This document shows positions 20,501-31,788 of a DNA stretch of 64,000 nt, piece after piece; within the stretch, counting starts at the first letter, position 1, and every line of letters starts with the position of its first letter. The position numbers were made by a program, and so were the translations under genes. The stretch covers positions 119,291,657 through 119,355,656 of the forward strand of contig NC_083345.1 of NCBI RefSeq assembly GCF_019175385.1, written 5' to 3'. This DNA comes from Lycium barbarum (Eukaryota; Streptophyta; Magnoliopsida; Solanales; Solanaceae). The notes beneath the pieces were generated by a model. That model did not search any database and was not told the DNA's origin. It saw only the letters and a program-made list of their open reading frames with translations.

Positions 20501-23419
20501 GGCTGCTACTTGGTTCTGTTTGCTGGTGTTATTTCCTGCTAAAAAAATGAACAGATCACTATACTAAAAAAGAATAAAAAAATGAACACATCCTGTATTT
20601 GGTCAAAGATCATTGATTCAAACATGACACTATGCTTGGGTCGATGAAGAGTTGTCTAACTTGATGCCTCGTTTTTAAAAGAGCGGATTTCTATACTCGA
20701 TATTATTGAAAGGAACAAATATTCTACTGAAAAGAACAATACTATATTTGATCCACACTACAAGTTTTAGTGAGCAGCTGTGTCTATTTACTGCATTGTC
20801 TTGTATATGAATGTTTCGATACAGTTGATGCAAATCGCTGTTGCAATTTTAAGTTTGCAACTCTGCACTTGGTTTGGCAGATCCTATGTCGTAGTATAAT
20901 AAATCCTGTATTTTATTCCGGGTTCTATTAGGGGAATTTTATTTCCTGGTTCTGTTACTGTCCATTAAAGTCTAGTTTGTTTGGGTTTAGTTGTTTCCAT
21001 GATAAGTAACTTAAGTCACTAATTCAATAATCTTCCTTCCTCCTTTCATTTTTTTGAGTTCTGTTTTCATTTAGTTCACTATTTGTTTGTTTGTATTTGC
21101 TATATCTAGTAATGAATAGTTAAGTCCTTGTTTATGATTTTCTCTTTAGCTTCTGGTTGGATTAAGTGTTAAATTTCCTTGGTGACCAAGTTGGATAAGT
21201 GTAAGCTTTCGTAATTAAAAGTTACTGTACTTGTTTTTGTCTTATTGAAGTTTGTGTTCTTCAAGGTGCCGATTGAAATATGAATCATTAAAGGTTTCAT
21301 TTCCTTTACACCTGTTAGAGTTATCACCTTGCTGGCTTAAAGTTGATTAATATGAGGTCTGTTAGGTTGGAGAATATGTTTAGATCTGTAGAAAATCACC
21401 TCGTTTCCCTTTGTTCTGCTTCTTTTGGGTATGTGAGCCGTTGTCCCTTTAGCTCAAAATTCGTCCCCTGTACATTTTGGTAAATGAGGAGAGCGTGAAT
21501 TCTTACTTTGAGTAGAGTGTATCAGTTCTGGCTTTAGCAACTGGACCTTTTAGTATTCATGAGCATGAGTTTTTCCTAAAGTTGCTATACCTTGATTAAG
21601 CTTTAACCAATTTCCTAGAGCCTCAGCATGTTTCACCCTCTAGCTGGCTGTTTGGATATTTAAACACTTGTGTATGGTTCTGTGTAATAACATATTCAAA
21701 ACCTTTGAGTTACCTTTATTTTGGTCGATACCTGCTGTTCAGTTATACACCTTTCCCTTTTGGGATATTTGGGATACTTGCTTTGCCAAAGTATTTATAT
21801 GCTGCCAGTACATTTTGTAAAGTGTTGTCACGGCTAAGTCATTATTGTCCCAAGTGTCCAAGCTAGTTGTTCTCTATCTCGTTTCTTTCTGTTGGGTTTC
21901 CAGTCCCTTGTTTAGATTAGGACAAATATACATATTATATACATACTCCACTGGTCTGCTTTATTTACATTATATTCGTTTAGCCTTATTTATCGATTAT
22001 GTACTAATCCTTTTCCTTTCGTTTTCTGCATGACCATCGCATACGAGTCCGAGGGACTCGTTCTTCTCCTGCATTCGGTGTTGGGCTAAAAACCCAACGC
22101 AATCTCCTCTCGGGTCAATCTATGTCCGCAGCAGCAATATAAAGAAAAAAATTCACTGGGCCTAAGCCCAATCACGTGAACAGTTCCAGCAGCTGGGCTT
22201 TAAAATGGCCGGATCCATTTCATCTTTGTCTTTCTCTCTTCCTTATTTTATTGTTATGTATTTTTATTTGCTTGAATGGCTAACCTTATCCTATTTTATT
22301 AACTCAGATGAATCCTAACGAATTAGTAGATTTAGTTTTAGTAATGGGTAGTTTAGTTTAAGGAAGGCTAACAATTAATTTCATAAGTTATTCTCTTGCT
22401 TTTTCATGTTTTATTTTGGTTTGGAATAATTGATTTGCAAAAATAGCATGATTATATATTCTAAGTAAAGGGAATCATATTTTATTCTTATTATCATATA
22501 CATTTTTAAAACGTCACTAATACGCAAGTATAAACTCAAGTATATTTTATAAATAACTCTTCAAGTTTGAATCAATCGCGTCTGTTTTTAGCTGAGCATA
22601 ATTAAATAAATCAGTAATAAAGAGGAAGAAAACTTACTTTCTTTGCATTCTATTTAAGTCTAGATTTTCTACACCGCCATATTCACATAACATAATCTTG
22701 TTTCAAAGTTACTAAAACGTCACTTATATGCAAATTGTTATATTTCTGCAAGTCTTATTTTCAAGAATATTATTACATTTTCATTCAAGGGTTTAGCATG
22801 TCCAAGTTTTTATTTTAAATAGCCTTTAAAATCTTCTTTTATACAATACATCATATTTTCTACAAGTATTATTTCAAACGACATCATTATTACTTTCATA
22901 TAAAGCCTTAGCAACATTTTAAGCTTTATTTAAATTGCGTCTAAAATCCTCTTTTATGCAAACTATCTTTTATAAGTTTTATTTCTAAATAGCATTTCAT
23001 TTAAAGTCTTAGCAATATTTATCAGTCCTATTTTTAAAAAATGGCATTTTTAGTTTTCTTTTATATTATATTTTCCGTAAATCTTATTTCCACTAATACT
23101 ATTTTCCATTTTTAAATTTAAACATTATATTTTACTCTCAATTAATTAACCTAAGTTGGCGGATAACCGTAATTTAACGGATTCTAAAGGATGCCTAACC
23201 CCTTCCCTTTAGGATAATATAGAGCCCTTACCCAGAATCATCCTGGTTAAGCAGACTATTAACGGAGGTTTAGTTTTAACTTTGCCTTAGTTAACATCTA
23301 GGTGTCCTAATTCACCGTCAAATTAATTAGGTGGCGACTCCTTAAAACGAAACAAAATAGGAATCACCAATACGTCATACCTCCTAATTTTAACTTCCGG
23401 GTTAAAATGGGGTGTGACA
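17332..23419 (+). repeat. Full 3' LTR of the Tat element, 6088 bp
   Basis: It starts TGTTGACACCCAATTTTGTC and ends GGGGTGTGACA, followed by the TSD ATCAG. The first 1.35 kb equals the 5' LTR. A TATA-like ATAAATA sits at 18356 and a donor-like AAG|GTAATT at 18678/18679. The rest (18679-23419) is T-rich and non-coding, like a plant 5'-UTR intron. The last 260 bp (for example AGGATGCCTAACCCCTTCCC and AGGTGGCGACTCCTTAAAAC) resemble in order and wording the end of the second Tat-type LTR at 47560-47795. Short frames at 19184-22033 have no motif. Confidence 0.9.
18679..23419 (+). other. Donor-side part of the inferred LTR leader intron
   Basis: It begins GTAATTTCCCCTCTTCC and is T-rich throughout, with no open frame of note. 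It is exactly the part missing from the 5' LTR. The intron would run on through U5, the primer binding site and the leader to an acceptor not preserved here. Removing the primer binding site means the spliced RNA cannot prime reverse transcription in the usual way. Confidence 0.6.
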
Positions 23420-24529
23420 ATCAGTAATCAAATAAGCAGTCTAATTAAAAAAAAAAATCTATAAGCTCTTGGTCTAGAGATAGAACATGTAAAAGTACAA
23501 TTTGCTAACAATTGAAAATTACATACAGTAAAGTTACCTTAATTCTTATAAGGAAGATCGAAGTTATATCTAATCTTTTAACTCTCCCACTTTCATAGTC
23601 AAACAAATGACAAAGCAAATCTGCCTAACTTTTGCCCAAAATTAGAATCAACATTACCAGTTTCAAATTAAAAAAAAAAAAGGTATTGACAAAAAGAGAA
23701 GATTATGCAGATAAAAATTCAAAATGTTCATACATAGTAGGTAAGCATGTGCATTAATCCCTAGCAAACTGAAGATAATTATATTTGTAATCCAATTGAA
23801 TTAAGTATAAAATTGTCTAGAAATTTAAATATAAAATTTTAAGTAAACAAAAATGAGTAAGTGAATAATGAAAAATATAACCCTATGACTATGAAATGCT
23901 AAAAGATTTTTGTAGGTGGATAATGGCAAAATATAACCCTAAAAAAATAGGGAGACTATATCACAAAGAAAAAGCTATTATTATATAAACTATATTAATT
24001 TAAACTTCTAAAAAATGGTTAGTTTAGCCAGCTATATTAACATGATGTGGAAATTTAAGTAATTAAAATGTGAAAGTTGTTAAGTCACTGATAATATAAA
24101 ATGGACTTCAACTTTCATGTTTTTTTGTCACCTTATCTTTTTATTTTTTCTAAATTCCAAAGATAATAATCACATAATAACTAAAGATAAAATTCTTGAA
24201 ATTGATCAACATGATTTTTTTTAGATAATACTTATAATAAAATAATACATCGGTCATATTCCTTTTTAATCTTACTGAATAATTTTTTGAATTGACCAGA
24301 AATTAAAATAGTCTTCATAAACTTCATACTTTCACTGCCTAAAAAAATATTTGCTCATGAGAAAATCCACCAAAAGAAAACAACGAAGATATAAAGATAA
24401 AAAGCACCTCAAGCCGTCAAGCTCTTCGTTTTCAGCTCAAAAATAGAAATGAAACCCAATTTAATTTCTTGTCCCTTCGTTGCCACTGAAAGATGTTTTG
24501 CGGTAGAATTTCTGACCTTCATCTCCTCC

Positions 24530-24532
<3 letters not shown>

Positions 24533-24605
<73 letters not shown>
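24533..24605. repeat. (CT)n microsatellite
   Basis: About 36 uninterrupted CT dinucleotides within Helitron D. The Ser-Leu repeat frame at 24449-24685 is an artefact of this tract. Confidence 0.97.
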
Positions 24606-24609
<4 letters not shown>

Positions 24610-25419
24610 TATATTGAACGTCGTTAGCACGAAATCATCAAGTTTTACTTACATTTTGAGAGCTTGTAAGGAGGCCATATTATGACCTTTGCAACACCGA
24701 GAAATGAAGCTCCGCCTTCATAGGAATGGGTTGTCGAAACTTGAAGAGCGACTCCGTCTCCCACAAATAATCTTCCACGTAAATGATTGGCTCTTAAAAA
24801 CAACTTTAACAATATCTTCAAAACCAAAATAGTCCAAATCCACTAAATTCACAAGTCGATCCCTGCAGAAAATAAGAAACCTAAAATCAACAAAATATGT
24901 AAAATTTTAAACCATAACGGAAAGAAAGAAATACAGGAAACTAAGACTTTCATCACCTTTGATTTTCAATTTTCAGTAATTCAAACATAAAAAGCCTCAA
25001 ACAAAAATTAAAGCACAACATTTCAAGCTAATATCAATTAATATAGGTGACAAAAACAGGAAAGAGTGATGATTATTATTCTAACGTTAAGCATTTGGAA
25101 AAAGTCCCCAAATACAAATCATATATATATATAAATCTACCTAACATATAGATAGTAGGAAAAGAAAAAAAGAACGACAACATTGAATCACAATTACAAA
25201 AAAGATGAAAACTTTTAAGAAAATGGAGGGGTAATATGAAGAGGGAAAGGTCCGGTCAAAACTCGTAAGAGTTATTAATAGAGGATTGTATTAGGGTGTG
25301 GAGGTTACAAATGATATTTAAGGTGTAATTACTTATAAATAAATGAGGCAATTGATGGGATTTCTGTTAAAAAGAAATGAGGCGACTGATGGAATTTTAA
25401 AAGTTTCTTACATTTTCCA

Positions 25420-25971
25420 TGTCTTTCTTTAATACAATAATAAACCAAAGAATGAATTTAAAAAAAAAAGATAAATTATTTTTACTAATAAATTTAATAC
25501 AAAGTAATTACAATAATTATAGGGGAAGTAATGACAAATATAATGCTATTAAATGGTGAGTGAGTCTTCATTATGGGTGGAGGGATGAGCTTTTTAATAT
25601 TTTATTTTATTTGGGAAAATAGAGAAATGAAGAGAAAAAAGATAAATGTCAATGGATGTCATAGAAAGGTGTCACGTAGGATTGTCTTTCTTTAATACGA
25701 TAATAAACCAAAGAATGAATAAAAAAAAAGATAAATTATTTTTACTTATAAATTTAATACAAAGTAATCACAAAAATAAAGGGGAAGTAATGACATATAT
25801 AATGCTATTAAATGGTGAGTGAGTCTTTATTATGGGTGGATGGATGAAATTTTTAATATTTTATTTTATTTGGTAAAATAGAGAACTGAAGAGAAAAATG
25901 TCAAAAAATTGAAAAAAAAGATAAATGTCAATGGAGACCATAGAGAGGTGTCACATATGATTGTCTGTTCT
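25420..25971. repeat. ~263-bp tandem duplication near the 5' end of Helitron D
   Basis: TGTCTTTCTTTAATACAATA begins at 25420 and, with one change, at 25683. The copies share AAATGGTGAGTGAGTCTT, TATTATGGGTGGA and GAGGTGTCAC-type text close to the Helitron 5' terminus. The second copy has about 25 extra bases (a repeat of GATAAATGTCAATGGA). It looks like an internal duplication of subterminal sequence. Confidence 0.85.
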
Positions 25972-25992
25972 TAGCTTTATATTATATATGGA

Positions 25993-26399
25993 TATGGATA
26001 TTTGATGATATGATTGTACTAGAACCCAGTCCTAGTGTTAATTAATTATTAACTTACGAGTTTACCACGCCCAAAAACAAAAATGTTCTTCTCGCAATCA
26101 ATTTCACATGCTGATTGGAAGACTTCACACTCTCTTCTGACATCTTAATGTAATGTTGAATAATCTCAAATCTAATCTTCCGTCTCATTTTTCCATTCTA
26201 TAAAGGAAGAAACAATTGAAATACTTCTTTTCAAATTGACGTATGCTTTGAAAAGAAAAAAATCCCTTTATTGCGCATCAATCATCATTTTAATTTTTAG
26301 CCAAGAATCCAGATTTTTTAGATTCCAAAACAAGTTCCGAGTTACACATAATTGCATATTTCAATTTCAAAATATCCACAATATACAATTATTATACGA
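25993..26399. other. Flank between Helitron D and the copia element
   Basis: AT-rich DNA in which I see no gene or repeat border. It ends in TACGA, the left flank of the copia insertion. Confidence 0.5.
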
Positions 26400-26904
26400 T
26401 GTTGTAAATTAACAATAGTGATGGTAGAAATTTTATGTGTATTGCTTTGATCATCAATGATCATATTTATACAAGTATTTTGTACAAGAAATTAAATCTA
26501 AATACATAAATATAAAAATACTCAGCTGTACACCTGTATTGATCCTACTCATTCTATGCAAAAATATCCTATCTGTGTAACTGAATTTATTCCTTTCTAT
26601 GTTGAGCATGTGCAAGTCACATGCTCTCTTCACAGCTGTCGACTTGTGTCTATCGGACGATCCAGATTGTATCTATCATGGAATTTGATGGATGGCTTGA
26701 TCGATGCCGCCTTTCTTATTGAATTAAGTCTTTTATCTGTGGAAAACATGGAAGATATCGAAGTACTTCCACTTTCCTTTCTTTTGTCTGAGAAACTCTA
26801 AAATCCAAATTCCTCTTCTTCAATTCTTGCTTCTTCCTTGAGCTGATAGAAGCAGCCATTGTTGATGAAGAAGAAGCTATGACAGGCTTCTCATATATTC
26901 CAAC
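26400..26904 (-). repeat. 3' LTR of the copia element
   Basis: Minus strand begins TGTTGGAATATATGAG and ends TTACAACA. It matches the right LTR with scattered substitutions. An 81-codon frame at 26556-26801 is a chance frame in LTR sequence and recurs in the other LTR. Confidence 0.9.
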
Positions 26905-26913
26905 ATTCCCCCT
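26905..26913 (-). promoter_or_regulatory. Polypurine tract of the copia element
   Basis: GAGGGGGAA on the minus strand directly precedes the TGTTGG start of the 3' LTR, the normal plus-strand priming site. Confidence 0.75.
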
Positions 26914-27264
26914 CAAGATGAAGGGGAGTGTGTTAACACCTAATTTTTGACCTCCTATAATTTATTTTAATTACTCAGAGTCCTCAAATAATGAATAAAA
27001 TGAGTTGGGCATCTTGAAAGAGTTAAATGATTTTTATAAACCATCCAAGTCAACATATTTCACTCCCTTAAATTAATAAAAGGAATTTTCATGCATCATA
27101 AATTTATTTAGAAATTAATGAGTATTTTCATGATATTTTATTTTTTAAAAAATTAAGAGAAAGAGGAAGAAGGGTTTTCATTTATTTGATTATTTAAAGA
27201 GAAAATAGTCAACCCCCTCAACGTAAAATTATGACGCACCCAACCCTTGCGGGCGACCTATTAC

Positions 27265-30200
27265 TGATAACGTCCAAATCCACTCCTCAAAGAGAAAGTG
27301 TACACAGTCGTATGCAATATAATTTACCCAACTATGAGTCGGGGTCGATCCCACAGGGAACAATACACTAGGCGATCAAGAAAGTAAGGAACTTTCACTT
27401 ACCAAGCTAAGCCAAACGATAGATAATATTTTGGTTTTTGAGAAAATTATAACTAATGCGGAAATATAAACTAACCTAGTGTTACGTCCCATATTTTTAT
27501 ACATTGGGACAACCCGGATTAACTATGATAATTTAAGGCCAAAATTTTTCCGGGATTTGAAGTCGGGACTTTTGACCATTTGATTTTATTTGGAGACATA
27601 CGTTATATATGAAATTGTTGGTATGGAACACTTAGAAAAAATTGGGACCACAATTCACAAAATTGGAATTTAAAATGTTGTTCAAAACTCCCTTGTAGCC
27701 GTGTGAATTAAAAAGGAGTCCCACACATTGGGTGGCCAATTATAATTGGTCCAACACATTGTGTGGACCCAAGGTAATGGGGACACTTAAAAGATGAATA
27801 AGTGGTCTTCTTTACTCATTCTACACTTCAACACTTAGCAAAATATCAACATTGAGAGCCCTTTCTTTTCTCCACTGTTTCGGCCAGCCAAGGGGAGATC
27901 CAACCCCATTTTTTTTCTTCCCAAAAATTATTTCCTTGGTGTTAACCCACTATATTGAGGTCCCTAAGTAGCGTGGAAGAGTTGTTCGGGTCATCCAACC
28001 ATTAGTTGTACCCATTTGCAAACCCTAACTATTTGGTGGATTGAAGAAAAAAGGTATGTTTTGCTCTTGTTTTTGTGTTGTGAACATTTATTCATGTTAT
28101 GGTATGTTAATAGGGATGGAAATCATGAAATATAGTATGATTGGAAGTGGGTTGTGTGATGGGTGTTCTAGCCGTGTATATGGGTGTGACAAATGGAATT
28201 GATGAATTAATTCTATATTATGTTAGATTGGTATCGAGTGGGGAAAAGAATAAAAATCATCGATACATGTATATGTGTAGTGTAGCCGTGTTTATAGCCT
28301 CCAAATTTTAGCAAAGAAGGAATTAACCTCGCTTAGCGTCGTAATGGTTATTGTGATGACTTGTAGGTTAGAAATGAGAATTTAATGTCCCAAATTGACA
28401 TAGTAAGCGTTGCGGACTGATTTGGAGAACTTTGTGCATTGAATAAAATTCGTATATATAAGAATCATTAACATGTGTATGTGTGTGGCGCGGGCGAATG
28501 TGAGTTTTATAATGTGTCGAAGATCGTAATACTATCGCTTAGTATTTTAGTTATCGTCGAAACGAATTCTAGTTGGAAATAAGTGTTTAAGTGGCTCAAG
28601 ATTGATGTTGAGAAATTGTGGGCTGTTTTGAGGCTAGTTGTGCGTTTGACGTAAATTGTATATTTTATGAAAATCATATCGTTATATTGTGGATTGTGGT
28701 ACAAAACATGACTTGAAAATGAGGAATGGAAAAGGGGACTGTTTTCGGCCAAACAGTGGAAAAATTTCGGGTCGTTGGAAATATTATGTGGATTGTTTAG
28801 AATGTCCTAGAATATTGTGGTAAAGACTCGGGTTGATAATTAAATGTGTGAGCGATGTGGTGGCTTGAATGTGAGCCGTTGAATTGAATATTTGGAAAGT
28901 TGTCGAATGATGAAAAAGAGAGCTATTAATGTTATTTTGTCTTCCGAATTTATTATTGATGTTGCTAGATTGGTCATTGTGGCTGTTGTTGTTGATTTTT
29001 AAGCGAGATAAATTCTCGGGATGGCCTATTTACAGGGGAAGTGCTGCCGAATTTTTTTTGTAGAATTTAGAGTTAGTTGGAATGAAAAATTTCTTAATAT
29101 GCCTATGGTTAATATTGGATATTCATTGGCACATTTTGTAGACCTTGGGGAGCCCGAGGGGTAAATTTGGAGTAGCTTTAGATTGGCTAGCTTGGAAGTG
29201 CGTTCGAGGTATGTAAGGCAACTTCCTTTCTTTTTGGCATGTCTTAGTTTTTATAGGCTAAATTAGAGCCTTAAGGAAACTTCCAAATCCGAAATCCGAG
29301 CATGTTATGATCCGTATATGTTCTTTGACACTCTTATGTATGATTTGATGAAATATGAACCTTGATGTATTTGAAAAATCGCTTTTCGAACTTTGCGCAA
29401 AAAGGTTTCACCTTAAGGAACTTCGAAATATCCGAATGTCATATCTTTCACATAAATGCTCGGATTGCTCCAATATATTTTTATAAAAATTTTGCAATAC
29501 ATATAACGAGTATGTTTTTCATAAGCGGGCCCGACTTGGGTAAATACCCACCCGTGGGTCCCGCGACTTCCTTTTTTTTTAAATTCGGGAGATTTTGAAA
29601 GAATTTGTTAAGACTACTATCCGATTTTCAAATACGATCGTTTTGCTTATGTTTGAATTTATGATATTGATTTTATGCATATGACTACTCACGACTCTAT
29701 TCGTGCATTTGGTTACTCCCTTCGCCGAGTCCCGGGCCGGTTATGTTATCGTGCGCATTTTGATATACTCCGGAGTTATGTTGTGTTTATGGTTCACCGA
29801 GCTACTCGCAAAAGAGGGTCGGGTTCCATCTATATTTGGTGTTATGCTGTATATGGCGTTATGTTGTGATGTGATATATGACGGGGATACGGAGATTTGA
29901 AATCTTTCTGGTGTTATGCTGTGTTATGGCGCTATCGACAGGCGGGCGACCATATTCTTCTGTACCCTATGCATGATTTACATATTTGAAACTAAATAAT
30001 TTGATAAGATTGAATTTGCACTTATGTTTGATACTCCCATTTCACTATGTCTCAGATTTGCTTTCTGTACATTCTGCTTTGCATACTCAGTACATATTTC
30101 GTACTGAACCCCTTTCTTCGGGGGCTGCGTTTCATGCCCGCAGGTACAGACGCACAGTTCGGTGATCCCCCAGTGTAGGATACCCCTTTTGCTGTTGGAG

Positions 30201-31788
30201 TGCTCCCCTCCCTTCAGAGCACATCTTTTGGTATACACTTTTGTTCGCTATGTTGTATTTATTCGTTCATGGGTACGGCGGGGCCCTGTTCCGCCATATG
30301 ATTCGTTTGGTCTGTTTAGAGGTCTGTAGACTTATTTGTGGGTGTGTGTGCCTACTTCTGTACAGTTGTGTCCATATGATCTTCTTCGTCATGGCAGTCT
30401 TGTCGGCATGCATTTTGTATATGTTTTTGGGTCGTTGTGCCATTTGATAGCCTTGTCGGCTCGCACATGTATATGTTGTGTTTGGGCGATCCCATTCGCC
30501 GCGGCGGCCGGTCCGCATATGTTTACACGTTGCATTGTTAGCCCTGTGTGGCCTTTGTTGGTATTTGCTGTGTACAGGGTTATTTTAGATAGTCCGAAAA
30601 ACAAAGGAAACTCTACCGAAATTTTTCTGGAAATTGTCTAAATTTGAAATATAGCCTTGATGGCTTCTGTTATATACTTGAATGCGTTTGATAAAATTTT
30701 GAGATAGCATTTGATAGATGTGTTTGGGTGCCCAGATTGGGCACTAGTCACGACCTACGGGGTTGGGTCGTGACACCTAGAAAGCAAGTAAAATGATCAA
30801 TGGCCACAAGCATGGATACAAGAAACTCTCAAGTAACGATCCAATGTATTTTATGATTTTACAACTAAGAGCAGGTTTGTGTTGATAGATAATGATTTCT
30901 AAAATTTCATTGAAAGTCTTCCAACCAAATCAATTAATTTCACTCTAAGCTTTTCCAAGCCTTAGAGTGTGATATCAAGCACAATCAATTTAACCTCAAA
31001 TAATTATCCTCTTCCGAGCTCAAGTTATTAGATGGGTTTAATGACCCATATTCTTGCTATTATCTCTTTTCCTAACCTCTACTTTCTTTTCCAAGCAAAT
31101 TATGGGTATTTAGGCACAAATAATGTTGTACACCATTAAATGACATTAAAGCTTGAAGAGTTAATAGAGAAACAATAAACCCACTTCATTAGAAATAACA
31201 ATCATTCAATACATAAGCATAACAAGAGGTTTCATCCAACTTTGCAAATGAATATTTTCATAAACAAGATGAAAGTTATGGAATAAAATTCTACACACTT
31301 AGATATACAATACAAGGCAAGGAATTTAAGAATTGAATTAAAGGTTTAAGAAATGTTCAACCAAATCTTCAAATCTTCAACCCCAAAGTGTGGTGTAGGA
31401 ACCTAGTCTCCAAAACTTGTATGAAAATGGCCAAAGATGAGTTTTACAAACCCTAGCATTCTATTTATAGAAGTGCCAAAACGGGAACAAAATCTGGACA
31501 AAAATACCCTGCGTGCACAACATGTTACTCGCATCTTGTGTCGCATGTGCAACATGCCAGTCGCATGTTGTGCCAAACCGTAGCATGTTGTGCAAATATC
31601 TCTGTCAGCACATGCTGCCAGAAAGTGCTCCTTGTTCTATTTTTGCTCCGTTTTTCTCCGTTATGCTCTCCGGGCATCTTATCCTACAAAACAACATAAA
31701 TACACAAAAAGTAACAACAAAAGTGCTTGAAGAGTTACAAAAGCTTAAGAAATTAGCATCGAATATCCCGTAATTTCACGGCACATCA
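27265..31788 (-). repeat. 3' LTR of the Athila-like element, interrupted
   Basis: Pieces 27265-27479 and 30781-31788 join to match the right LTR almost throughout. The sequence resumes after insertion with the duplicated CCTAG. A minus-strand TATA box (TATAAATAG) lies at about 31461-31469. The repeat-rich GCATGTTGTGC region just upstream of it is about 45-55 bp shorter than in the other LTR. Confidence 0.85.
27480..30775 (+). mobile_element. Ty3/gypsy solo LTR, 3.3 kb
   Basis: It runs from TGTTACGTCCCATATTTTTA to GGGTTGGGTCGTGACA, with TSD CCTAG at 27475-27479 and 30776-30780. The uninterrupted site is visible in the partner LTR at about 35555 (AACCTAGAAAGCAAG), which proves the insertion. 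Features typical of chromovirus LTRs of this plant group include TACTCAGTACATATTTCGTA (about 30085) and CCGCAGGTACAGACGCACAG. No internal coding remains. The short frames between 28507 and 30641 are chance frames. Confidence 0.9.

Larger units (their letters stand above)
9542..23419 (+). mobile_element. Young Tat-type Ty3/gypsy element, Gag-protease only, with spliced 5' LTR
   Basis: TSD ATCAG is present at 9537-9541 and 23420-23424. The termini are TGTTGACACC and GGTGTGACA. Order: short 5' LTR (9542-10896), gag leader, gag, protease and G-patch, a 3-kb non-coding 3' region full of tandem repeats, polypurine tract, and a full 6088-bp 3' LTR. There is no reverse transcriptase, RNase H or integrase, so it depends on enzymes supplied by others, like the TR-GAG class of gag-bearing non-autonomous elements. 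Along the shared 1.35 kb of LTR I find about one substitution plus microsatellite and homopolymer length changes, so insertion was recent. Gag type, G-patch and very long LTRs point to the Tat/Ogre lineage. Confidence 0.88.
9378..25992 (-). mobile_element. Helitron D, minus strand, split by the Tat element
   Basis: The left edge reads on the minus strand as CCGCGCGAAGCGTGGACTTA and then TTCACTAG followed by T: a hairpin plus CTRR 3' terminus almost matching Helitron A. The right edge reads on the minus strand as A|TCCATATATAATATAAAG, the family 5' end. Removing the Tat insertion (9542-23424) leaves about 2.7 kb, close to Helitron A's 2.6 kb. It carries a long (CT)n tract and a tandem duplication near its 5' end. 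No Rep/helicase is present. It starts only 11 bp beyond the 5' end of Helitron C. Confidence 0.7.

Noticed and set aside
19184..22033. Small frames of 60-70 codons in the 3' LTR as host genes
   Set aside because: They are short, T-rich, motif-free and inside the inferred LTR intron.
24449..24685. Ser-Leu repeat protein
   Set aside because: It is the translation of a (CT)n microsatellite.
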